Positions 10,144-18,811 of a stretch of DNA of 64,000 nt are shown piece after piece (position 1 is the stretch's first letter; every line of letters begins with the position of its first letter). The position numbers were made by a program, and so were the translations under genes. The notes below the pieces were generated by a model that saw only the letters and a list, made by a program, of their open reading frames with translations, made no database searches and was not told the origin of the DNA. The stretch is from positions 186,001-250,000 of the forward strand of contig NZ_CP003984.1 of the NCBI RefSeq assembly GCF_000738435.1, written 5' to 3'. Source of the stretch: Planktomarina temperata RCA23 (lineage in GTDB: Bacteria > Pseudomonadota > Alphaproteobacteria > Rhodobacterales > Rhodobacteraceae).

Positions 10144-10798
10144 AGGTGGCAGCGCCTAGAATCGGGATAAAGAGGCCCACCAGCGGAATACTCATAGGAA
10201 TAGCCATCAAGATCCCAGCGGTCCAAATGGAGCCCTGATGACGCTGGTACAGCTCTTGCGCCTGCGCGCGCGGCATCCGGCGCATGGCGGCCATTTGAAA
10301 ATATTCCCGGCCCATAAGATAGCCATTGGTGGCCCAAAACACGAAGGGCGCCAAGAGTGGTAAAATCATCGATAGGATCAATGCGCCGATATTGGCGAGC
10401 AGTAAAATTCCCAAAAAACGGATGCCGACCAGAATTTGATCTTGCAGCTTGGTGGCCGTCTGTTTCGGAAGATGCGGATAGTGCCGCGCCTCAACCGCCT
10501 GCGCCACCTCATCGAGAAACAATGCGATAATCGCTGAGGTCACGGGAACCATCAACCAAATTGACAGCGCGATGGTGAACAAGACACCGCCGATATTGAT
10601 CAGCGCGCCCAGCCAACTTTGATCGCCGATCAGGTTAGCCGCCCAGGCTGAGGACAACAGTTGGTTGATGCCAAAGTTTACCAACAGGCAAGCGGCGATC
10701 AGCAGCGCAATGGTAAGCCCCATTCCGCGCCACAGCACGCGGCGAAATTTCGGGTCGTCAAATTGAGCGACAGATTTAAGAAAATCTGATAAAATCAT
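10100..10798 (-). CDS. EI24 domain (CysZ-like) membrane protein
   Basis: A 232-residue multi-pass membrane protein with about four long helices and the central pattern FLDEVAQAVEARHYP plus ATNGYLMGREYFQMAAMRRM seen in EI24/CysZ-like proteins. CysZ proper imports sulfate; most alphaproteobacterial members are uncharacterised, so transport of sulfate is only a possibility. Its start overlaps the stop of the nitroreductase gene upstream (ATGA at 10795-10798), showing translational coupling in a two-gene operon. Confidence 0.8.
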   Translation of the reverse strand: MILSDFLKSVAQFDDPKFRRVLWRGMGLTIALLIAACLLVNFGINQLLSSAWAANLIGDQSWLGALINIGGVLFTIALSIWLMVPVTSAIIALFLDEVAQAVEARHYPHLPKQTATKLQDQILVGIRFLGILLLANIGALILSMILPLLAPFVFWATNGYLMGREYFQMAAMRRMPRAQAQELYQRHQGSIWTAGILMAIPMSIPLVGLFIPILGAATFTHQFERLRAWPSG

Positions 10799-11361
10799 TC
10801 ATGAATCCATTGGGTTATAGCGGCAACATCAGGACGCGGACGGTCGGGCATTTGAGCCGGGCCGGTCCCGATGTGAACAATTCCGGCGACATGTTCATGC
10901 GGTGCAAGTGCCAAACCTTCGGTGCAGAACTCCCGGTTGTGCGAGGCCCAACCAGAAAGCCAATTGGCGCCCCAACCGCTGGCCAAAGCTGCGTTCAGCA
11001 GCGATAGGCAGACAGCACCGGCAGAATAGGTTTGTTCGATTTGTGGAAACTTGTCGCAGGGTTTCGGACTGGCAACGACCACGACGGCCAATTGCCCGGT
11101 TTCAAACTGCTGGCTTGCTTTGTCTGCATCAACCACTTCTGGTCCGGCGGCCGCAGCCAAGTTGCGGGCCAACACGCCCAGGCGGCGCAATGCGGCTTGC
11201 TCAAGAACAATGAACCGCCAAGGCTCCAACTTGCCATGATCTGGCGTGCGTGCAGCGACGCAAAGGAGCGCCTCAAGCGTGTCTCTGTCAGGAACTGGCG
11301 CGGTTAACACTTTCGCTGGGCGAGAGCGGCGGGTTTTCAAAAAGGTCAATGCATCTGTCAT
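10795..11361 (-). CDS. Nitroreductase family protein
   Basis: A 188-residue FMN-dependent nitroreductase. Seen: TRRSRPAKVL (FMN phosphate contacts), AARTPDHGKLEPWRFIVL, YSAGAVCLSLLNAALASGWGANWLSG, and GIVHIGTG near the C-terminus, most like the short YdjA subgroup. These enzymes reduce nitro compounds or quinones with NAD(P)H; the natural substrate is unknown. First gene of an operon with the EI24 gene. Confidence 0.85.
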   Translation of the reverse strand: MTDALTFLKTRRSRPAKVLTAPVPDRDTLEALLCVAARTPDHGKLEPWRFIVLEQAALRRLGVLARNLAAAAGPEVVDADKASQQFETGQLAVVVVASPKPCDKFPQIEQTYSAGAVCLSLLNAALASGWGANWLSGWASHNREFCTEGLALAPHEHVAGIVHIGTGPAQMPDRPRPDVAAITQWIHE

Positions 11362-11411
11362 GCGCTATGATGTGGGGCATTGCTGGGCGTTTCGCAAGGG
11401 TGGGCGGTGAT

Positions 11412-12509
11412 TTAGGGTGCATGGAATGCGGCCAAATCATCGACATATGTGGCGAGGAACTTAGCAAACTGGCCACGCGGCTGGCGCTTGGCGAAAGTCT
11501 CCTCAAAGGGATCAGGAGCTTCAATCGTGCTGTCGGCCAAGGTGGAGATGGTGGCATGGCCGCAAAAGGGGACGTAGACCTCTGAATACCCGCCCTCATG
11601 CACCAAAACCAAACGGCCGTCACAGAGCTCCGCCGCGCTCGCTTTGATGGCAGCTGTCATGGCGCTGAAGGTCTGGGCTGTGGCAAACATGCGGGACAAG
11701 GGATCAATGGCTGCGGCATCATAGCCACAAGCCACAACGATCAAATCTGGTCTGAACCGTTCTAAGGCAGGCTGAACGATACGCTTCATAACCTGCATAT
11801 AGGTGGCATGGCCCGCTCCGGGCGGCAGGGGGATGTTGATATTGCTTTTATCCACGCCGCGGGTATCGGCGTCTCCGCTGTCTAGTGGATAATTTCTTTC
11901 TTGATGGATTGAGAGGGTTAGAACGGCTGGGTCGTCGATGTAAATCGCCTCTGTTCCGTTCCCGTGATGCACATCCCAATCCAAAACGGCCACTTTCAAA
12001 TCCGGCTGCTGGCTGCGGGCGGCCTCGATCGCCACAGCGATATTGGCCAAAAGGCAAAATCCATTTGGCCAATCTGGCAAGCAATGATGCCCCGGAGGGC
12101 GCGACAGAGCATAGGCATTGCGCACACGCCCTGCCATCACATCCGCCACCGCCCGGCAGGCGAGACCCGTGGACAGCGCCGCCTGCTCATAGCCGCCATG
12201 ACCGAAAGGCACGCGGAGGCCAAGCTCGCCGCCGCTTCCCTTTGAGGCCTCCTCAAAAGCGTCGAGATAGGCGCTGGGGTGCACCCGTAATAGCGCTTCG
12301 CGACTGGCCATATCCGCACTCTGGCTGGCGAGGGTCTGGGTCAGCCCGGTGACGTCCATCAGATTTTTCAACCGGCGCTTGGTTTCGGGATTTTCCGGAA
12401 TGCCGCCAGCCGCGAGGGGTTGCACCAAGCCGCCCACGGGCTGGGTGAAGGCATAATTGCCGCCAGAAAACCAAAAACAGCGCTCATCCCAATAAAATCC
12501 GGTGGTCAT
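11412..12509 (-). CDS. Histone-deacetylase superfamily (class II HDAC / acetylpolyamine amidohydrolase-like) hydrolase
   Basis: A 365-residue zinc amidohydrolase. The metal and catalytic segments are present in order: LSRPPGHHC, VLDWDVHHGNGT, IVVACGYDA and VHEGGYSE. Bacterial members deacetylate polyamines or other small amides, with the substrate here unknown. The ATG at 12509 gives the family start MTTGFYWDERCFWF; the in-frame extension to 12641 has no similarity and overlaps the preceding small gene. That gene ends 17 bases upstream, so the two probably form an operon. Confidence 0.88.
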   Translation of the reverse strand: MTTGFYWDERCFWFSGGNYAFTQPVGGLVQPLAAGGIPENPETKRRLKNLMDVTGLTQTLASQSADMASREALLRVHPSAYLDAFEEASKGSGGELGLRVPFGHGGYEQAALSTGLACRAVADVMAGRVRNAYALSRPPGHHCLPDWPNGFCLLANIAVAIEAARSQQPDLKVAVLDWDVHHGNGTEAIYIDDPAVLTLSIHQERNYPLDSGDADTRGVDKSNINIPLPPGAGHATYMQVMKRIVQPALERFRPDLIVVACGYDAAAIDPLSRMFATAQTFSAMTAAIKASAAELCDGRLVLVHEGGYSEVYVPFCGHATISTLADSTIEAPDPFEETFAKRQPRGQFAKFLATYVDDLAAFHAP

Positions 12510-12526
12510 CTGCGGCTCTTTCTCAG

Positions 12527-12760
12527 TTAAGGTTCGGCCCTTTGGTAGACGCCTTCGGGCAAGTCCAGCGCAGCGGCAAGGTCGCGGGCTTGGTTCATAG
12601 AGAGTGTGATCTTGTGCATACGGTCGCGGGCGGCGTCCCATTGCTCAATGACAATTCGGTCCTCATAGGACTTGATACACACATCTTCCAAAAGAGCCCC
12701 GACCGTGTCATCGATCAAAGTGATAGAGGTGGCTTCAAAGCCATGTTCAATGGTAAACAT
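12527..12760 (-). CDS. Conserved small hypothetical protein
   Basis: A 77-residue soluble protein, acidic at the N-terminus, ending LAAALDLPEGVYQRAEP. I do not recognise a domain. It lies directly upstream of the HDAC-like gene on the same strand with only 17 bases between, which together with ordinary codon use supports a real gene. In some relatives the exonuclease VII small subunit sits in this position, but this sequence does not resemble XseB. Confidence 0.65.
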   Translation of the reverse strand: MFTIEHGFEATSITLIDDTVGALLEDVCIKSYEDRIVIEQWDAARDRMHKITLSMNQARDLAAALDLPEGVYQRAEP

Positions 12761-12897
12761 ATGCTAACATTAATCAGATTTACTCACGGCGCAAGGGACA
12801 AGCGTTGCGGGCAATTTCTCGCCTGAGTGGACGGATCAAAGGGTTGGTTTGCAGCGGTTTTATGGGTAAGCTGCCCAAGAGGTTTAAGGAGAGCGGA

Positions 12898-13593
12898 ATG
12901 CGGATCATTCCCCTGATAGTGTTGTTGGTTCTGGCTGGATGCACACTCAAGCCAGTGGCGCAATCTCCTGTGGAGGGGGCCGATGAGCCGCGCGTATTGA
13001 AGGCCGAGGATGTGCCTGAGCGTTTTGCCGTGGCCATGCGCCGGATGCGGCCGGTGGTGCGTGAGACTTGCAGGACCACCAGCCCAGATTTGAATTGCGA
13101 CTTTTTAATCGCTATTGATCCAAGTCCCGACAGCGCGCCCAATGCGTTTCAAACGGTGAATGAAGAGGGGCAGCCTATCTTGGCATTTACCCTGACCCTG
13201 CTGGAAGATATGTACAATGCCGATGAGGTGGCCTTTGTCATCGGTCACGAGGGGGCCCATCATATTTTGCGGCATTTGGAGCGGCAAGATCAATTGGCGC
13301 GCGGCGGGGCCACGCTCTTTGAGGTGCTGGCGGCGGCCTTGGGCGGCTCCAATCGATCGGTCGATGCGGCCTCTGAAATTGGCGAGGCGGTGGGCCGGCG
13401 CAATTATTCAAAAACCTTTGAGCTTGAGGCGGACCGCCTCGGCGCGCAGATGACGCAGAAAGCGGGTTTTGATGCGGTGCGTGGTGCGGCCTATTTCACG
13501 CGCATTCCAGATGCGGGCAATCGGTTCTTTGGCACTCACCCGCGCAACGCAGATCGGATTGCCGGGGTGAAGGCGGCGGTGGCCGAGCTATGA
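12898..13593 (+). CDS. M48 family metallopeptidase, lipoprotein
   Basis: A 231-residue zinc protease anchored to a membrane by lipid. The N-terminus has a signal peptide with lipobox VLAGC (Cys15). The zinc-binding HEGAH motif is at residues 117-121 and the third ligand is in FELEADRLGAQM, as in M48 (HtpX/Ste24/BepA-like) proteins. Likely role is envelope protein quality control in the periplasm. The ATG at 12898, preceded by AAGGAGAGC, was chosen because it places the signal peptide at the N-terminus. The stop overlaps the ATG (13590) of the broken YigZ-type gene, a sign of former coupling. Confidence 0.88.
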   Translation: MRIIPLIVLLVLAGCTLKPVAQSPVEGADEPRVLKAEDVPERFAVAMRRMRPVVRETCRTTSPDLNCDFLIAIDPSPDSAPNAFQTVNEEGQPILAFTLTLLEDMYNADEVAFVIGHEGAHHILRHLERQDQLARGGATLFEVLAAALGGSNRSVDAASEIGEAVGRRNYSKTFELEADRLGAQMTQKAGFDAVRGAAYFTRIPDAGNRFFGTHPRNADRIAGVKAAVAEL

Positions 13594-13987
13594 CCGGACG
13601 CGCCGCCCTGACCCTTGCCCCAGGGGCGTGATTGTGAGGAAATTGGGCGTGATCCTCAGCGACCGCGGCTCGAAATATGCGGTCTCAGGCTGCCGGGTTG
13701 CAGATCGGGCACAGGTTGATGCGGCGCTCCGAGATCTCAAGCGGGACAAGAAATATGCCAAGGCGACCCATAACAGCTGGGGCGTTCTGCTCGATGGGGT
13801 GCCGCTGAAGTCAGATGATGGAGAAAGCGGCGCCGGGATGGTCATTCTGCGCATGTTGGAGCGGGCCGAGTGAAGCGGTGAGCTGATCATCGTGACCCGC
13901 TGGTACGGTGGCAAACACCTCGGCGGCGACCGCTTCCGCCATGTGCAAGAGGCAACGCGCCTATACCTAGATCATCCCGCATCCTAA
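13590..13987 (+). pseudogene. YigZ/IMPACT-like gene with a frameshift and an in-frame TGA
   Basis: From 13628 the reading DRGSKYAVSG ... KATHNSWGVLL ... KSDDGESGAGMVILRML matches the N-terminal part of short YigZ/IMPACT-family proteins. A TGA at 13871-13873 then interrupts it, and the same frame goes on with GELIIVTRWYGGKHLGGDRFRHVQ, the best-conserved family segment, to TAA at 13985-13987. Upstream, an ATG at 13590 (overlapping the M48 stop) reads MTGRAALTLAPGA and stops at the GTG region; inserting one base near 13626 would join it to the main frame. Two lesions make a pseudogene likely, though sequence error cannot be excluded. Confidence 0.75.
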
Positions 13988-14019
13988 GGCTTGGCGGCTG
14001 GGTTATGCAAAGGTCTTTC
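13988..14019 (-). repeat. Fragment of TIR element (terminal end only)
   Basis: This stretch is the reverse complement of the left end of the copy at 41300, with one mismatch in the TIR core (CAAAGG for CAGAGG). It starts one base after the stop of the broken YigZ-type gene and is separated from the larger copy at 14087 by 67 bases of unrelated sequence. Confidence 0.75.
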
Positions 14020-14086
14020 AGAGGAATGATCGGGACGGTTCTTTTGGAAATTTAGCGCAAAGGCCTTGGCAAAATTTGCATGTTTT

Positions 14087-14220
14087 AAAGACCTCTGCAC
14101 AATGCCATTTCAACATGAAATGAGGGCAGCGCCTGCCGGGGGGCAGGCAGGCGCTGCCCGGTGTTGCCACCGGGCAAAGTGCTTTTGGCTTGGCGGCTGC
14201 GTTATGCAGAGGCTATGTTT
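14087..14220 (-). repeat. TIR element copy A (134 bp, internally deleted)
   Basis: Begins AAAGACCTCTGCACAATGCC and ends GTTATGCAGAGGCTATGTTT, imperfect terminal inverted repeats. It contains two GC-rich hairpins (GGCAGCGCCTGCC.../GGCAGGCGCTGCC and CCGGTGTTGCCACCGG). Compared with copies at 41300 and 47910 it is inverted and lacks about 80 central bases. Its end abuts the rimO stop codon at 14219-14221. Confidence 0.8.
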
Positions 14221-15592
14221 AAGAAACAATCCGGCCCCAGAGGTCATAGGCGCCCGCCTCGTCAACCTCGACCGTCACAATGTCGCCGGGCGCCAGGGCT
14301 TCTGTGCCTTCGTCGATAAATAGATTGCCGTCGATCTCGGGCGCGTCGGCCTTGGTGCGGCAGGTGGCGATGCCCTCCGCGTCCAGCTCATCGACGATAA
14401 CCTCCATATGTTGGCCCAGTTTGGCCGCCAGTTTGGCCTCGGAAATGGCCTGCGCCTTTTCCATAAACCGGTCCCAGCGGTCCTGCTTGATCTCCTCGGA
14501 GACATGATCGGGCAGATCATTGGAGCGGGCACCGGCGACATTCTCATATTGAAAGCACCCAACGCGGTCGAGCTGTGCCTCATCCATCCAATCCAGCAGG
14601 GTTTGGAATTCGGCTTCCGTCTCGCCAGGGTAGCCAACAATGAAGGTCGACCGCAGGGTGATCTCTGGGCAATCCTTGCGCCAGGCAGCAATCTCATCGA
14701 GCGTTTTGGACGCTGCGGCGGGGCGGGCCATGCGTTTGAGCACATCGGGATGGGCGTGTTGAAAGGGAATGTCGAGATAGGGCAGGATCAACCCCTCGGC
14801 CATCAGCGGGATCAAATGGCGCACATGCGGGTAGGGGTAGACATAATGCAGCCGCACCCAAGCGCCCAATTGCCCCAGTTCGCGGGCCAGATCGGTGATA
14901 TGCGGGCGCAGATCGCCCTCGGCTGTCGTTTTAATATCAATGCCATAGGCGCTGGTGTCTTGGGAGATCACCAAGAGTTCGCGCACACCAGCTTCAACCA
15001 ATTTCTCCGCCTCCCGCAGGATCGCACGCGGCGGGCGGCTGACCAATTTGCCGCGCATATCGGGAATGATGCAAAATTTGCACTTATGATTGCAGCCCTC
15101 GGAGATTTTCAAATAGCTGTAGTGCCGCGGGGTGAGAGAGACGCCGGAGGCGGGCAGAAGATCCACGAAAGGATCAGGCGCGGGCGGCACGGCGGCATGG
15201 ACGGCATCCAAAACCTGCTCATATTGATGCGGGCCGGTGACGGCCAAAACGCGTGGATGCGCGCCGGTGATATACTCCGGATTGGCCCCCAAACAGCCGG
15301 TGACAATCACCTTGCCGTTTTGATGCAGCGCCTCACCAATCGCCTCAAGACTTTCCGCCTTGGCGCTGTCGAGAAAGCCGCAGGTGTTGACAATGACCGC
15401 CTCTGCGCCGGCGTAATCGGGGCTGATGGCATAGCCCTCCGCGCGCAGGCGGGTCAAAATGCGCTCGCTGTCGACCAAAGCCTTGGGACAGCCCAGCGAT
15501 ACCATGCCGATGGTCGGCTGGCCCGGGCGCGGGGTTTCAATCCGCGCTTTGGGCGCGAGGTCAGGGCGGAGGTGGGGAGGATTCTGTGCCAT
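14219..15592 (-). CDS. rimO: Ribosomal protein S12 methylthiotransferase
   Basis: Adds a methylthio group to an Asp of ribosomal protein S12 using radical SAM chemistry. The 457-residue product has the N-terminal UPF0004 domain with cluster cysteines C35, C71 and C100, the radical-SAM motif CNHKCKFC (C167, C171, C174), and a C-terminal TRAM domain. The S12-specific subtype (RimO rather than MiaB) is indicated by [20 protein letters not shown]. The ATG at 15592 was chosen; an in-frame extension to 15718 is unlike the family. The stop codon lies at the edge of repeat copy A. Confidence 0.95.
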   Translation of the reverse strand: MAQNPPHLRPDLAPKARIETPRPGQPTIGMVSLGCPKALVDSERILTRLRAEGYAISPDYAGAEAVIVNTCGFLDSAKAESLEAIGEALHQNGKVIVTGCLGANPEYITGAHPRVLAVTGPHQYEQVLDAVHAAVPPAPDPFVDLLPASGVSLTPRHYSYLKISEGCNHKCKFCIIPDMRGKLVSRPPRAILREAEKLVEAGVRELLVISQDTSAYGIDIKTTAEGDLRPHITDLARELGQLGAWVRLHYVYPYPHVRHLIPLMAEGLILPYLDIPFQHAHPDVLKRMARPAAASKTLDEIAAWRKDCPEITLRSTFIVGYPGETEAEFQTLLDWMDEAQLDRVGCFQYENVAGARSNDLPDHVSEEIKQDRWDRFMEKAQAISEAKLAAKLGQHMEVIVDELDAEGIATCRTKADAPEIDGNLFIDEGTEALAPGDIVTVEVDEAGAYDLWGRIVS

Positions 15593-15644
15593 AGCGCCGC
15601 TATAGCAGAGATTGCACAGATGTGTAGATGGCAGATTGCCGAGC

Positions 15645-17057
15645 CTATATCCCGCCAATGGCCCAAGCGAAGGCCTCAAAACCCCAAAGCACGGCGTTGA
15701 CGATCGCGCCGTGGTCATGGGTGATGACGAAGGTAAAGATCCAGATCGGACACCAAAGCGCGATGGTGATCATGGCGCAAATACATATGCCGGAGAGGAG
15801 GGCCGCTTGCCCGCTCTGCTCGCCGCGCTCCAAAAGACCGGCCACAAAATTGCGCACCCCTGCAGGGTATTGCAGCCCTAGGGTGAGCACCGCGACAGAG
15901 AGATGCAATAGGGTGGGTATGAGCGTGGAAAACAGCGTCACCATCAACCAGATATAATCGCCGGGCGCCCTGCGCATATCGGCAAAAAGCTGCGTCAAAT
16001 CCACAAGCGGCACCCCATCGGCCGGGACAACAAAGGTGACAAAGGCGATGAGCGTGCATCCCAAGGCAAAGAAAATGGCAATCCCGCCCAGCCCGTCCAA
16101 AACCGCCGGCCAAGCCGCCCGCTTTTGCTCAAGCCCCAGGCGGAGCAGGTAGCGGGTCAAACCAACAGAGGCGAAATCAAAAACCGCGTTGACCAGCGGC
16201 AGGACGCCCATGGTCAACATGAAGAAAACCGCCTGGTTACGCTGGCCCGCACCAAAATCATCCGGCATTTTGATCGCCACGATCAAAAGGGCCACCAAAA
16301 CGCCGCAAAAGAGTAAGCGCCGGGCCATCGGGCGGGAAGAGCGCTCCTCTGCGCCTGCGACTGTGCCTGCGCTTGTGGCTGCGACTACGAATGCGACTGC
16401 GCCTACGCCTGCGACTGCGCCTGCGAATGCGACGGGGCCTGTGAATGCGACTGTGCCTGCGCCTACGCTTGCGACTGCGACTGTGCCTGCGACTGCGATA
16501 TTTCCTGGCACAGCAAAGCCATCAGCGAAAATTAATCCCAAGAGCAAAATCCCGGTGGCGAGGATAACCAATGTCCAGCGCCATCGGGATTTTGACGCTC
16601 CGGAAAAAAGGTAAACAAGGACCGACGATCCCAGCCAGACCGCGGTAAATATCCGCGCCTGCGGCGGGCTGGCGGCCATCACCTCCTGACCGCCAAAATC
16701 AATCGCAGAGCCGCAGAGCAATTGGATTGTGATGGCCAAAATGGGATAGGCAAGGGCGAGGGCCATGGTGGCGTTGAGCAGGCCATAGCTCCAAGCCTTT
16801 TGCGCCGGGCCTTGCGGCGCCTCATGGGCGGAGAGCCGGGAGTCGAGCCAATTCAACCCTTTGCGCATCACCGAACGGTAGCGTTCCGCCGGGCGATCGT
16901 GGCGCAGCAGATCACGCCAATATGCGCGATCACTTGGGTTATCTGCGGTGTTGCGAAGTGCCGGTATGAACATCAAAACCATGAGACAGACAATCGGCCC
17001 GCCGAGCGCCCAGTTTTGGCGCAGGCTCCAATCCAACAGCTTTAAAACAATTTCCAC
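15645..17057 (-). CDS. Multi-pass membrane protein with a hexanucleotide-repeat segment
   Basis: A 470-residue protein of unknown function with about nine or ten hydrophobic helices. Residues about 186-236 are an Ala/Val/Gly-rich run of alternating dipeptides ([10 protein letters not shown] style), encoded by 25 imperfect hexanucleotide units at 16351-16500. The segments on both sides ([31 protein letters not shown] near residue 45; the C-terminal helices ending FAWAIGGI) look like ordinary protein. It may be a predicted permease-like protein but no transporter motif is visible. Upstream of rimO on the same strand with a 52-base gap. Confidence 0.7.
   Translation of the reverse strand: MEIVLKLLDWSLRQNWALGGPIVCLMVLMFIPALRNTADNPSDRAYWRDLLRHDRPAERYRSVMRKGLNWLDSRLSAHEAPQGPAQKAWSYGLLNATMALALAYPILAITIQLLCGSAIDFGGQEVMAASPPQARIFTAVWLGSSVLVYLFSGASKSRWRWTLVILATGILLLGLIFADGFAVPGNIAVAGTVAVASVGAGTVAFTGPVAFAGAVAGVGAVAFVVAATSAGTVAGAEERSSRPMARRLLFCGVLVALLIVAIKMPDDFGAGQRNQAVFFMLTMGVLPLVNAVFDFASVGLTRYLLRLGLEQKRAAWPAVLDGLGGIAIFFALGCTLIAFVTFVVPADGVPLVDLTQLFADMRRAPGDYIWLMVTLFSTLIPTLLHLSVAVLTLGLQYPAGVRNFVAGLLERGEQSGQAALLSGICICAMITIALWCPIWIFTFVITHDHGAIVNAVLWGFEAFAWAIGGI
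16351..16500. repeat. 25 tandem imperfect hexanucleotide repeats
   Basis: Starting at 16351 the plus strand reads in six-base units such as GCGCCT, GCGACT, GTGCCT, GCGACT, ACGAAT, GCGACT, to GCGATA at 16500: 25 units with consensus near GCGACT. It lies in frame inside the membrane-protein gene, each unit giving two small hydrophobic residues. Gain or loss of units would keep the frame, so length variation between strains is expected. Confidence 0.85.
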
Positions 17058-17124
17058 GGCATCCCCGCGCTCAAAATTTTCTTTTCAGAATATCAAGAGG
17101 CTGGGGGATTTCAAGGGGGCTGGC

Positions 17125-17694
17125 TTACCGGCGGCGGTCGCGGCGGCTGGACATGGGTTGGAAGGCCACCCCGACATGCGCTTCGCAATAGGGTTTTCCG
17201 GCCTTCACCGCCAGACCGCAGAACCAAAAATCCTCTGTCGCCGGATCACCGACCGGCCATTTGCAGGTTTTCTCGGTCAATTCCATCAAGCTGATCTTCT
17301 TGGCGATCTTTTCCACTTCACTGACCTTGGCCAGAGCTTCCGGGCTGATCTCATTGGCCGAAGGCTGCGGCGGCAGAGGCTGGCCGGCAGGAATGATCTT
17401 GCGCACCGCCGGCGGGGTGACCCGCATGGTTTCGGGCGCAGGCGCGGCCGGTTGTGGCGGCGCGGCTGGTGTTGTGGGCGCGGCGGGCTTTGCCTTGGCC
17501 TGCGTCTTGGCCTTTTCCTTGGCGGCCGGCTTGGCCGTGGTCGAGGTCACACGGTTGGACAGGCCCAAACGGTGCACTTTGCCGATCACCGCATTGCGGG
17601 TCACGCCGCCCAATTCCTTGGCGATCACACTGGCCGATTGACCCTCGCCCCACATTTTTTTCAGAACTTCGACGCGTTCATCAGTCCAGGACAT
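17125..17694 (-). CDS. gcrA: GcrA cell-cycle regulator
   Basis: A 189-residue DNA-binding regulator of alphaproteobacteria that works with sigma-70 at promoters carrying CcrM-methylated GANTC sites. The N-terminal helix-turn-helix MSWTDERVEVLKKMW...IAKELGGVTRNAVIGKVHRLGL is diagnostic; a Lys/Ala/Pro-rich linker follows; the conserved C-terminal segment CKWPVGDPATEDFWFCGL carries the sigma-binding region. The ATG at 17694 gives the family start. Divergent from the ABC permease with about 105 bases between. Confidence 0.95.
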   Translation of the reverse strand: MSWTDERVEVLKKMWGEGQSASVIAKELGGVTRNAVIGKVHRLGLSNRVTSTTAKPAAKEKAKTQAKAKPAAPTTPAAPPQPAAPAPETMRVTPPAVRKIIPAGQPLPPQPSANEISPEALAKVSEVEKIAKKISLMELTEKTCKWPVGDPATEDFWFCGLAVKAGKPYCEAHVGVAFQPMSSRRDRRR

Positions 17695-17798
17695 CACGCC
17701 CCCCCTTGAATTTCGTAGCAATAACGGGTGATACCCATGCAGCGTCCTACTTTAGGCTCAACTGAGGCTAAGGACAACCACCCAAGTGGAGATAAACT

Positions 17799-18602
17799 GT
17801 GGCAAATGTTTCTCAATTCGGCGTCAGACGCTTTGGACGGGTCAATTGGCTGGGCCTTTGGACGCTCATTCGCCGCGAAAATATGCGCTATTTGACGATT
17901 TGGCAGCAGACAATTTTTGCACCATTGATCACGGCAGGTTTGTTTCTATTGGTTTTTTCCATTGCTATCGGACCGGGTCGCTCGGATGTCATGGGGTTTG
18001 ATTATGTCAGCTTTCTGGCACCGGGTTTGTTGATGATGACGGTGATACAAAATTCTTTTGCCAATACCTCCTCTTCCATGCTTTCGGCGAAAGTCATGGG
18101 CTCCATTGTCGACACGCTGATGCCGCCCCTGTCGCCTTTGGAGATGACCGTGGGATTCTTGGCGGGCGGAATTGGTCGCGGATTGGTGATTGGTGCGGTG
18201 CTCTGTCTGTCGATGGGGCTGAGCCTCGGCATTTGGGTTGCCCACCCGCTTTGGACATTGGCTTTTTTGGTTTTGGGCGGGATGTTCATGGGCGCGCTGG
18301 GGCTTTTGGGCAGCATCTATGCCTATAAGTTTGACCAGATGGCCGCGATTTCAAATTTTGTGATCACACCCTTGGCCTTCTTGTCGGGGACCTTCTATTC
18401 GATCCAAGCTTTGCCCTCAATGATGCAGCCACTGATCCATGCGAACCCGATGTTCTATATCATCGACGGCGGCCGTTACAGTGTTTTGGGGGTTTCCGAT
18501 GGCAGCCCATGGATGGCTTTGGCCGTGATTTGCGGTGCCAATATCTGTGCGGTTGGTTTGGCCTGGTTTTGGTTGGCGCGGGGCTATCGGTTGAAATCTT
18601 AA
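17799..18602 (+). CDS. ABC-2 type transporter permease
   Basis: A 267-residue inner-membrane permease with six helices, of the ABC2_membrane/NodJ-like type (FLAPGLLMMTVIQNSFANTSSSMLSAKVMGSIVDTLMPPLSPLE and the C-terminal SGTFYSIQALP segment). It starts at GTG 17799 with GGAG upstream. Its partner ATPase is not adjacent on either side, so it either uses a subunit encoded elsewhere or has lost it. Substrate unknown. Confidence 0.85.
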   Translation: MANVSQFGVRRFGRVNWLGLWTLIRRENMRYLTIWQQTIFAPLITAGLFLLVFSIAIGPGRSDVMGFDYVSFLAPGLLMMTVIQNSFANTSSSMLSAKVMGSIVDTLMPPLSPLEMTVGFLAGGIGRGLVIGAVLCLSMGLSLGIWVAHPLWTLAFLVLGGMFMGALGLLGSIYAYKFDQMAAISNFVITPLAFLSGTFYSIQALPSMMQPLIHANPMFYIIDGGRYSVLGVSDGSPWMALAVICGANICAVGLAWFWLARGYRLKS

Positions 18603-18665
18603 AGGGATTTGCCGCAGCGGATATTTGGACTTTTCATGGCCGGGGGGCTTTGGTATGGTAAGGGC

Positions 18666-18710
18666 ATGAAAACGATGATTGAAATCACCTTGCGACGCCG
18701 ACGTCGCTGA
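18666..18710 (+). CDS. Arginine-rich leader peptide upstream of argD
   Basis: A 14-codon frame reads MKTMIEITLRRRRR and stops at TGA 18708-18710, about 100 bases before argD. It ends in five consecutive Arg codons (CGA CGC CGA CGT CGC), and AAGGG lies just before its ATG. The Arg-codon run itself can fold: GCGAC (18692-18696) pairs with GTCGC (18703-18707). A short Arg-rich peptide directly before arginine-biosynthesis genes is the expected layout for ribosome-mediated attenuation: scarce Arg-tRNA would stall the ribosome on the run and change the downstream RNA fold. No clear U-tract terminator is visible in 18711-18811, so the mechanism is inferred. Too short for standard gene calling. Confidence 0.7.
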   Translation: MKTMIEITLRRRRR

Positions 18711-18811
18711 TATGACCGCTGCACCGCGGCCGGCCCCTCGTGTTTCTGCGCTCCCATGCGTGTTTCTCAATTTTGGTTTTCTCACTCCCTCCTCGTTAGA
18801 AAGGCTTTCCG

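Noticed and set aside
14408-15700. A 430-codon plus-strand frame opposite rimO
   Set aside because: It is the shadow of the strongly conserved rimO coding sequence on the other strand and matches no family.
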